NCBI GenBank assembly: GCA_035335645.1
Contig: DAOQMM010000019.1
Location: forward strand, 1-39,716
From: Zoogloea sp035335645
Lineage (GTDB): Bacteria > Pseudomonadota > Gammaproteobacteria > Burkholderiales > Rhodocyclaceae
Reading direction: 5' to 3'
Length of the DNA: 39,716 nt
Shown here: positions 33,701-39,716 of the stretch, one piece after another
How positions within the stretch are numbered: position 1 is the first letter of the stretch
Layout: the number at the start of each line of letters is the position of its first letter
Made by a program: the position numbers and the translations under genes
Notes under the pieces: generated by a model
Told to the model about the DNA's origin: nothing
Database searches by the model: none
What the model saw: the letters and a program-made list of their open reading frames with translations, nothing else

Positions 33701-34783
33701 CTCACCCGCACCCCCGGCAGTCTGCAGGTCAAGGGCGAAGTCGCCCTGGCGAGCGGCGCCGGCGCCTTCAGCTTCCAGGCCGAGCGCCTGCCCCTGCTGC
33801 AACGCCCCGACCAATGGCTGGTGCTCAGCGGTGCGGGCGAGGTGCACAGCGGCTGGAATTCGGCGCGCATCCGCGGCCGGCTCACCGCCGACGCCGGCTA
33901 CGTGGAGCTCTCCCGCACACCGGCGCCCAGCCTGGGGGACGACGTGGAGGTGGTGCGCCCCGAACAGGCCCGCCCGCCGGCGGTCAAGCCCTTCAGCACC
34001 GCGGTGGACCTGGCCATCGGCCTGGGGGACGCGCTCTACGTGCGCGCCCTCGGCCTCGACACCCGTCTGGCGGGCGAGCTGCGCCTGCGCGCCGGCGACG
34101 GCCAGCCCCTCGCCATGACCGGCGTCATCAACACCCAGGGCGGCGTGTACGAAGGCTACGGCCAGAAGCTGGACATCGAGCGGGGCATCGTCACCTTCAC
34201 CGGTGCGGTGAGCAATCCCAGCCTCAATGTGGTGGCCCTGCGCAAAGGCCTCTCGGTGGAAGCCGGAGTCGCCATCACCGGCACGGCGCGGCGCCCGCTG
34301 GTGCGCCTGGTCTCCGAACCCAATGTGCCCGACCCGGAAAAGCTCGCCTGGATCGTCCTCGGGCGTCCGCCTGACCAGGGCTCCGGCGGCGAGCTGGCCC
34401 TGCTGCTGCCCGCCGCCCAGGCCCTGCTGGGCACCGACAGCATGTCCTCCGGTCTGGTCCGTGCCCTCGGCTTCGACGAGTTCTCCTTTGGCAGCAGCGT
34501 GGACAGCCGCCAGCGCATCCAGACCAGCAGCGTTGCCACGGGCAGCGTCACCGGCACCACCTCGTCGGCGGGCACCACCACCGGCAGCGAATCCACCGCC
34601 GGTCAGGTGGTGAGCATCGGCAAGCGCCTGTCGGCCCGCGCCCTGCTGTCCTTCGAGCAGAGCGTCACCGGCGCCTCCAGCATCGTCAAGCTGAGCTACC
34701 AGCTCACCCGGCGCATCGCCGTGGTGGGCCGCGCCGGCAGCGAGAACGCCCTCGACGCGGTGTTCACCCTCTCCTTCCGCTGA
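30752..34783 (+). CDS. tamB: TamB-type translocation and assembly module protein (DUF490)
   Basis: 1343-aa inner-membrane-anchored periplasm-spanning protein of the TamB/AsmA-like bridge family. An N-terminal signal anchor (about 35-55: FATLALLIATLGGLGGTEAG) is followed by many beta-helical repeats (for example LAALRLHRADLHLDLTRVDL, each alternating hydrophobic residues) and a C-terminal DUF490 domain (about 950-1343) including GSQGGVYEGYGQKLDIERG-like text (here NTQGGVYEGYGQKLDIERG), IVLGRPPDQGSGGELALLL and the terminal barrel-like motif. It carries lipids and barrel proteins to the outer membrane. A Ser/Thr/Gly linker lies near residue 1265. It starts 6 bases after trpC. No tamA partner is in the window. 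Confidence 0.92.
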   Translation: MGDAAPPPDPATPPPAQAPSPARRGAADAFARLLRATLGGAFATLALLIATLGGLGGTEAGLRLLAEGATALSGGDLRIEGAEGHLLGHVRLAALRLHRADLHLDLTRVDLDWTPAALLHGRLDIAALSAADVVVATPPDDTPATLPASLELPVAVHVGRLHLDRLRIGALRDGAAAAPDVDLTEVEAAADSDGRLHRVATARARTAFGALAAQGQLDGRRPFALRAHADLATRQGGDAYTVQADAHGDLQTLTIDARAAGAGLSGEAHVAATPFAAVPFRSARLAIRDLDPARFHAAAPGARLDVSADLEPVASATDGAWSVAGPVRLLNRAPGRYDAGRLPVASLAALLRWGEGRLSLTDLDLRLPRGEVRGGASWVRAAAGAPDGDIGRVEADLQVRGVALPALDGRLPAATLAGRVQARADAGGQTVEADLRDPRVALRLSARHADGAVTVQELLARAGKARLSVRGAADLAGDGRFELKGRLDHFDPHAFFTEAPAADLTLDLEARGRRSPQMAATLSFQLAPSTLEGRPLVGHGTLAVDGRRLSDADLTLAVAANRLSARGRYGAPGDALDLHLEAPDLAALGHTLSGRVTAAAVLRGTPARPAGELELSGEGLAYGTVHVEGVNGRGRLEEGADAPLNLLLNLAGVRTGADLEHGLRRASLVVDGRRSAHRAHLEAHTPGADALELELSGGLGDALRWQGRLDRLRVLGPHATTLAAPVPLVLAPAEVRIGAAELRSEAGAALRLDETRWADGEIVARGRLSGLPVGIGLDAAGANRAALGDTLRMGGDWDIHVGGHVDGTVHLFRERGDLLVLGDAPVRLGLDEVQIVVNAVASRLAFGFSVSGAQLGKASGAGTALAERTADGGVRLVPDAPLLGSAQLDMPSIAWTGPLADPNLKTAGRLKADFTLSGTPAQPVTEGRIRGEALAFAMADQGLNLSGGTLVADFNRDRLRVERFDFASPNRVKPNEGRIDVARLTRTPGSLQVKGEVALASGAGAFSFQAERLPLLQRPDQWLVLSGAGEVHSGWNSARIRGRLTADAGYVELSRTPAPSLGDDVEVVRPEQARPPAVKPFSTAVDLAIGLGDALYVRALGLDTRLAGELRLRAGDGQPLAMTGVINTQGGVYEGYGQKLDIERGIVTFTGAVSNPSLNVVALRKGLSVEAGVAITGTARRPLVRLVSEPNVPDPEKLAWIVLGRPPDQGSGGELALLLPAAQALLGTDSMSSGLVRALGFDEFSFGSSVDSRQRIQTSSVATGSVTGTTSSAGTTTGSESTAGQVVSIGKRLSARALLSFEQSVTGASSIVKLSYQLTRRIAVVGRAGSENALDAVFTLSFR

Positions 34784-34888
34784 AGCCTGCGGGGCCGCGC
34801 CAAGGCGGCGGCGGGCGCTTGATGCAGGTCATGGACGGCCCGGCCCGTCTCGGGCGAGATGCGGGGCCTGCACCCCGGAGGCCCGCCC

Positions 34889-35614
34889 ATGACCGAACCG
34901 CTCCAGCCCTGCCGCATCCCCGTCTCCGCCGTCTGGGCGGCCCTGGCCGAAGGCGGGCGGGACTTTCGCCGCCATCCGGGGCCGGCGGCGCTCTTCGCCA
35001 GTGTGTTCGCCGCCCTCGGGCTGGGGCTCTTCGGGGTACTGGCCGCCTACGATCTGCACGCCCTTCGCCTGCCCCTGGCCGGTGGCTTCCTGCTGGTGGG
35101 GCCGGCGCTGCTGGCGGGCTTCTTCGCCGTGCGCCGGGTGGCCGCGACCCGCCCGCCGCGGCTGGCGGATCTGCTCGGCGGCTTCGCGGCGGCGCCGCGG
35201 GGTGTGTGGGCCCTTGCGGCGGTGTGCGCCCTGCTGTTCCTGATCTGGATGAGCGACGCCGCCACCGTCTATAGCTTCATGATCGGCGACACGCGGCCGG
35301 GGGCCGACCAGGTGTGGCGCTTCCACGCGTGGACCAGCCTGATGGGCGGCGTCTTCGCGCTCATCGTCTTCCACATCACCGCCTTTGCGGTGCCCCTGCT
35401 CCTCGACCGGCGCGCCACGCTGGTGGGCGCGGTGGTGGCCAGCGTGCGCGGCATCTGGACCAACGGGCCGGCCATGGCGACGTGGGCCGGCGTGCTGGCC
35501 GTGGCGATCATCGCCACCGTCTTTGTGCCGCCCCTGCTGGGCGTGTCGCTGCCCTGGCTCGCCTTTGTCAGCGATCTCCTTTATCTTCGCGTCTACCCGT
35601 CACGCCCAAAATGA
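34889..35614 (+). CDS. DUF2189 membrane protein
   Basis: 241-aa inner-membrane protein with about six helices, matching DUF2189 by the opening ALAEGGRDFRRHPGPAALFAS and by AGGFLLVGPALLAGFFAVRR. A later pair of helices (MGGVFALIVFHITAFAVPLLLDRR, given in part) has the usual membrane His. ATG 34889 is used. Function is unknown; it is common near housekeeping genes in proteobacteria. Confidence 0.87.
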   Translation: MTEPLQPCRIPVSAVWAALAEGGRDFRRHPGPAALFASVFAALGLGLFGVLAAYDLHALRLPLAGGFLLVGPALLAGFFAVRRVAATRPPRLADLLGGFAAAPRGVWALAAVCALLFLIWMSDAATVYSFMIGDTRPGADQVWRFHAWTSLMGGVFALIVFHITAFAVPLLLDRRATLVGAVVASVRGIWTNGPAMATWAGVLAVAIIATVFVPPLLGVSLPWLAFVSDLLYLRVYPSRPK

Positions 35615-35638
35615 GCAGTACGCTCCTGGAGACCGACC

Positions 35639-36181
<543 letters not shown>

Positions 36182-36217
36182 TCTAGAATCCGGGCGGTCT
36201 TTCCATAGGAGCACTGT

Positions 36218-36562
36218 ATGTCTGAAGTCACCACGGCGAGCGGTCTCGTCATCGAGGATCTGGAAGTCGGCACCGGCCCCGAAGCCAGCGCCGGCCAGCG
36301 CGTGCAGGTTCATTACACGGGCTGGCTCACCGACGGCCGCAAGTTCGATTCCAGCAAGGACCGCAACGACCCCTTCGTCTTCCCCCTCGGCGCCCGCCAC
36401 GTGATCGCCGGCTGGGACGAAGGCGTGCAAGGCATGAAGGTCGGCGGCCGTCGCAAGCTCACCATCCCGCCCAACCTGGGCTACGGCGCCCGCGGCGCCG
36501 GCGGTGTGATTCCCCCCAACGCCACCCTGGTGTTCGAGGTGGAGCTGCTGGCCGTGGCCTGA
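36218..36562 (+). CDS. FKBP-type peptidyl-prolyl isomerase
   Basis: 114-aa single-domain FKBP without a signal peptide, so cytosolic. It has the whole motif set: VQVHYTGWLTDGRKFDSSKD, FVFPLGARHVIAGWDEGVQG (given as blocks), MKVGGRRKLTIPPNLGYG and the closing IPPNATLVFEVELL. It catalyses Xaa-Pro isomerisation. A TAGAAT box at 36184-36189 looks like a -10 element, and AGGAGC precedes ATG 36218. A strong terminator follows at 36591. Confidence 0.95.
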   Translation: MSEVTTASGLVIEDLEVGTGPEASAGQRVQVHYTGWLTDGRKFDSSKDRNDPFVFPLGARHVIAGWDEGVQGMKVGGRRKLTIPPNLGYGARGAGGVIPPNATLVFEVELLAVA

Positions 36563-36590
36563 TCGCCCGCCCGCAACCCCGGCCGTGACG

Positions 36591-36628
36591 AGGCCGAAGC
36601 GCGATGGATGTCGCGCTTCGGCCTTTTT
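36591..36628 (+). terminator. Rho-independent terminator after the FKBP gene
   Basis: Perfect 14-bp stem AGGCCGAAGCGCGA/TCGCGCTTCGGCCT with a 6-nt loop, followed by TTTT on the plus strand, 29 bases after the FKBP stop. It separates the msrA/FKBP genes from the convergent receptor gene. Confidence 0.9.
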
Positions 36629-36674
36629 CATGGGGATGTCCGACAGCGGCCCGGCGGCGCGGGCCGTCTGCCCC

Positions 36675-38909
36675 TCAATATCGGACGGTCAGCGCCACAT
36701 ACACGGAGCGGCCCATGCCGGGGACGGCGATGCCGTAGGGGGCGCCCGCGCCGTTGAGGGACATGGTGGTGCCCTGGCCGATATAGGCGCCGCCGAGGGG
36801 CGAGGCGTAGAACCTGTTCAGTGCATTCTCGAGGCCCAGATCCACCCGGTAGTGGCGCGTGTCGTAGCTGCTGCGCAGGTTGAGCAGAGCGTAGCCGCCG
36901 GTGGCGATCTCATTGCGCACCTGGGACACGGCGCGCTTGGCGCCCACCAGCACTTCCTCCACCGCGGTGGTCCACGGGCCGTGCTTCTGCTCCAGGCTCA
37001 GGCGGGCGTTGAGGGGCATCTGGTTGTAGAGCCCGTCGTCGCTGTGGGTGTCCTTGCCATGCACGTACGCCAGGGTGCCGCGGCCGGTGATCGGGCCCAG
37101 GGTCTCGCCGCCGTCCAGCACCCGGTAGCCGGACAGGTCGGCGCCGTACAGCCGCGCGTCGGTATTGACGAGGCGCAGGTAGTTGAACTGGTTAGGCGGG
37201 CAACTCGTCAGGCAGCGAGCGTTGATGTAGTTGTTCACATAAGTGTAGAAGGATTGCAGCTTCACCCCCCAGCGGGCCTGCCCGGCATCGTGCAGGTCGG
37301 CGCTGGCACTCAGGGTGTGGGCGACTTCCGGCGCCAGATCGATGCTGCCCACGTAGCCGTTGCCGTCGTTCACCCAGTTGTTCATGGTCATGGCCATGCC
37401 GTTGGTGGACCAGGTGTAGCGTTCATACAGGCTGGGCGAGCGGGTCTTGCGGGCGTAGCCGGCATCGAAACTGCGGCCCGCATCCGGCGTGAAGCGGGCC
37501 AGCAGGGTGGCGTCCAGGTTGTGGTCGGTACGGGCGCGGCTGGCCGCATTGAAACGGGCGGCGTCGGCGCCGTACATCATTGCCATGGTGTTGTAGCCCT
37601 GCACCGGGTCGGCATCCATGCGCACGGTGCTGCTGCGCAGGCCGGCCAGGGTCTGCCAGCGGGGCGACCAGGCGGCTTCCCACTCGGCAAATACATCCAT
37701 GCGGTCGCGCTGGCCGTTGTGGAGATTCTGGAAGGTGTTGGGCGACATCATCATGGCGTTCGCCACCGGCGGCCACCAGTCGTTCAGGTGGTAGCGCTGG
37801 TATTCGCTGCCGACGCGCAGAATATCCCGCTCGTTGAGGTTTACATCCGCGCGGACGCGGGCACCGGTATTCACGCCATGGGTCTCCATGGGCATGCCGG
37901 CCACGTTGCGGGCGCTGCCATACCAGTACAGTTTGTCGTCGCCGAAATCCATCCGGTGGCGCGTTTCCTCGTTGTAAAGCCGCGCCTGCAGGCTGCCCCA
38001 GGCAAAGCTGCCGGTGTAGCCCAGGTTGACCTGGGTGCTGTGGTTGTCCGTCATGTCCATGTGCTGGTTGGGGAAGCCCTGGCGGGGAATCTCCTGCACG
38101 CTCACCTTCAGGTCGGCCATGTGCTCGCCGCTGCGCAGGGCGAAGCCCAGGCTGTGGCTGCGCAGGGTGTACGCCGTCGAGCCGATCTCGTTGGCGTCGA
38201 GGGGGTGGGTACCGCTGCGGGTCCACGTAGCCTGGGTGGCGGGCTTGAAGTCCTTGGCGGCACGCAGGTTGTCCGAGGTGCTCACGCCCCCCGCATAGCG
38301 CACGCTGAGTCGCTCGCTGGCCCAGTGGGCCTCGCCCTGCACGCCGCGGGCTGCGCCGTTGGAACGGTAGAAGGCGCCCAGCGCGCCGCCCGCCACGGTG
38401 CCTTGGCCCGGTGCGGCGAAGGGCGGCGGTGCCGATTCCGCCACCACGGTGGCGCCGATGCTGTCGCCGCCCAGGCTCACCGGTACCGCGCCGGTAAAAA
38501 CCTGGATCGCCCCCACACGGAAGGACTCCAGGTAGGACAGGGGGGGATTCATGTGATTGCCGCAGGCGGAGATCAGGTCCATGCCATCCACCTGCACCCG
38601 GTTGCGGTCATCCGGCAGGCCGCGCACCACCGGGAGACTGGAGAGACCGCCGGCGCCGGCGAGGGCGACACCCGGCACGTCCTGCAACAGGGCGGCCGTG
38701 TCGCTGGTGGTGGCCTTCAGCCCGGCCAGCCGCGCGGACGTGGGCCCCGCCCCCTCCGCGAGGGGACGCAAACGGGTGGCCTTGACCTCCACCTCGGGCA
38801 GAGCGGCGGGGCCTTCTGCCGCGCGTGCCGGCACGGTCGCCAGCAGGGCGGGACAGGACGAAAGAAGGAGCAGGGCGAGCCGGCGGGGCTGAAAAGGCAG
38901 GGCGGTCAT
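36675..38909 (-). CDS. TonB-dependent outer-membrane receptor, OprC-like copper receptor
   Basis: 744 aa with a signal peptide ending near ARA-AEG (about residue 30), a TonB box-like stretch EVEVKATR (40-46), a plug domain and a 22-strand type barrel ending in an aromatic residue (VALTVRY). The plug has SACGNHMNPPLSYLESF with Cys116 and Met120 in CxxxM spacing, the feature of the OprC copper site; Met/His clusters NQHMDMTDNH (281-290) and MAMTMNN, MPMETHG, NAMMMSPN may supply other ligands. Copper import is the best reading; the closely related family members carry the same plug motif. No strong ribosome site precedes ATG 38909. It may pair with the PCu(A)C chaperone at 5890. Confidence 0.88.
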   Translation of the reverse strand: MTALPFQPRRLALLLLSSCPALLATVPARAAEGPAALPEVEVKATRLRPLAEGAGPTSARLAGLKATTSDTAALLQDVPGVALAGAGGLSSLPVVRGLPDDRNRVQVDGMDLISACGNHMNPPLSYLESFRVGAIQVFTGAVPVSLGGDSIGATVVAESAPPPFAAPGQGTVAGGALGAFYRSNGAARGVQGEAHWASERLSVRYAGGVSTSDNLRAAKDFKPATQATWTRSGTHPLDANEIGSTAYTLRSHSLGFALRSGEHMADLKVSVQEIPRQGFPNQHMDMTDNHSTQVNLGYTGSFAWGSLQARLYNEETRHRMDFGDDKLYWYGSARNVAGMPMETHGVNTGARVRADVNLNERDILRVGSEYQRYHLNDWWPPVANAMMMSPNTFQNLHNGQRDRMDVFAEWEAAWSPRWQTLAGLRSSTVRMDADPVQGYNTMAMMYGADAARFNAASRARTDHNLDATLLARFTPDAGRSFDAGYARKTRSPSLYERYTWSTNGMAMTMNNWVNDGNGYVGSIDLAPEVAHTLSASADLHDAGQARWGVKLQSFYTYVNNYINARCLTSCPPNQFNYLRLVNTDARLYGADLSGYRVLDGGETLGPITGRGTLAYVHGKDTHSDDGLYNQMPLNARLSLEQKHGPWTTAVEEVLVGAKRAVSQVRNEIATGGYALLNLRSSYDTRHYRVDLGLENALNRFYASPLGGAYIGQGTTMSLNGAGAPYGIAVPGMGRSVYVALTVRY

Positions 38910-39716
38910 GGCAGATCCGAAGCAGGTCAGGGACGAAGCCGAAATTGTCCCGGATCGCCTGGGCGCACCCCTGCGGCCTATCGTCGCATCGACGGCGCCT
39001 TGCCGAGGCTGCGCGGGCGCCTGCCCAGCAGGTCTGCCCTCACGTGCGCCCCGTGAGACAGTGTCGAACCCACAACCGGTATGGTGTGTGGCCCGTCGCC
39101 GGGTCCGCCCCCCTCGCGCCGCGTGCCGGCTGCCACGTACGCCTCGGCCGGCGGTGACTGCCACACGCGGCCACCCCCGCACCTGCGACCGTTCCGGACG
39201 CGTTCCCGGCCCGCCGTCTTGCCGGACGGCGAGCGCGGCAGACCGGTGATCCCGAACCCGGAGCAGCCCGTCTCGCTATTGACCGGGATGGGGCTTTACC
39301 GGGCCTGACACACACACGATTGGACACTCACGGGGGCCGCCTCTCCACTCGGTGCGTGTCGACCCTCGATTGCCTCAAAAAGAGGCACGCGTGGCTTCCA
39401 GAGACTCATGATTGCCTTTTTATGAGGCGACGCTGCCTAAAAAATAGGCAATGCCGCCTAAAAAAGAGGCAGCGTTGCCTAAAATTTAGGCAATCGTGCC
39501 TAAAAAATAGGCAATCATGGGTCTCGAAAACCCACTGTTGCCAAAAAAATAGGCAGTGCTGCCTAAAAATGAGGCAATCGTGGGATTCAGAAAGCCTCGC
39601 GTGCCTAAAAAATAGGCAATCGTCCCTCCGCGGTCGTCATGCATGCCGGTCGGGAAGCCTTGCGTGACGTGAAGCCAGGGGCGCGTGGCAGGGGCGACGC
39701 CGACAGAGGCGTGGCG
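38910..39716. other. about 800-base intergenic region with no convincing gene
   Basis: Between the receptor start and the window end I see no ORF with good codon structure on either strand. From 38910 to about 39370 the DNA is GC-rich, holds the receptor promoter region and has no recognisable riboswitch. From 39371 a 21-bp periodic palindrome array runs at least to 39618, with degenerate units to about 39681. A 115-codon frame through the array (39320-39667) has a TTG start and reads as Cys/Lys/Arg heptads, which follows simply from the 21-base period. Confidence 0.5.
39371..39618. repeat. array of 17-nt palindromes at an exact 21-bp period, A-tract cores
   Basis: Units start at 39371, 39392, 39413 and every 21 bases to 39602; 12 units, each 17 nt plus a 4-nt spacer. 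The main type is TGCCTAAAAAATAGGCA (39434, 39497 and 39602 identical). Arms can covary: TGCCTC...GAGGCA at 39371, TGGGT...ACCCA at 39518. A second type, near TGGG-TTC-GAAA-CC, occupies 39392, 39518, 39581 and probably 39644. Spacers vary (CGCG, ATCG, GCGT). The register holds through the degenerate units, and weaker ones follow at 39623-39681. The A-tracts recur every two helical turns, so the DNA should be intrinsically curved. The function is unknown. Confidence 0.85.

Noticed and set aside
29807..33847. 1346-codon open frame on the minus strand under trpD/trpC/tamB
   Set aside because: It runs antisense to well-identified genes and reads as Gly/Ala/Gln/His-rich text with no motif; a codon-bias shadow of high-GC genes. 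The same holds for other long antisense frames (for example 2983-5094 and 28285-30165).
38910..39260. Cobalamin riboswitch upstream of the TonB receptor
   Set aside because: No AAAGGGAA-type element or B12 box with the expected spacing is seen, and the receptor plug motif indicates copper.
39371..39681. CRISPR array
   Set aside because: The repeat is 17 nt with 4-nt gaps; there are no 30-nt spacers and no cas genes.

Overview
The window is high-GC, densely coded DNA with a betaproteobacterial gene order: apaG divergent from rpe-gph, then trpE, trpG, trpD, trpC. The gene content and the diazotrophy-linked genes suggest a Rhodocyclales-type, nitrogen-fixing betaproteobacterium (Azospira/Azoarcus/Dechloromonas-like). 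This is inference from gene content; no rRNA or core nif gene is present.

Layout. 1-2598 (minus): the start of an acyl-CoA dehydrogenase gene behind etfB-etfA, a fatty-acyl oxidation and electron-transfer unit. 3019-5797: hybrid histidine kinase plus OmpR-type regulator. 5890-6360: PCu(A)C copper chaperone. 6391-8455 (minus): an unusual AAA+ ATPase with a small partner. 8572-12870: LysR/DMT pair, trmA, a zinc-ribbon protein and two small unknown genes. 12979-13713 (minus): a NafY-type FeMo-cofactor-binding protein. 13859-20035 (minus): diguanylate cyclase plus periplasmic solute-binding protein, Atm1-type ABC exporter, LysE exporter and a soluble zinc-binding chemoreceptor. 20216-23747 (plus): DUF2238 membrane protein, then a SagB-type flavin oxidoreductase, a rhodanese-ankyrin protein and a small unknown. 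23955-34783: apaG, rpe-gph, trp genes and tamB. 34889-36562: DUF2189 protein, msrA and an FKBP. 36675-38909 (minus): a TonB-dependent copper receptor. The last 800 bases have no convincing gene but carry a striking 21-bp periodic palindrome array.

Main result. Three separate transcription units each have a sigma-54 -24/-12 element with a complete NifA upstream activator site (TGT-N10-ACA) almost the same distance upstream (87.5, 87.5 and 84.5 bp from site centre to the -12 C). All three sites share the half TGTCGG. The units are the AAA+ ATPase/125-aa operon, the nafY-like gene and the SagB/rhodanese-ankyrin/106-aa operon. A fourth gene (84 aa) has a consensus-perfect sigma-54 element but no full activator site. 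The window therefore seems to hold part of a dispersed NifA regulon away from any structural nif cluster. It contains two uncharacterised systems (a AAA+ remodeller and a flavin/sulfur-transfer/ankyrin module) that probably act under nitrogen-fixing conditions.

Other points: trpE is split from trpGDC by an inverted outer-membrane protein gene with its own terminator, a short Trp-containing leader ORF precedes trpE, tamB follows trpC without tamA, and the two copper genes (PCu(A)C and an OprC-like receptor) lie about 30 kb apart.
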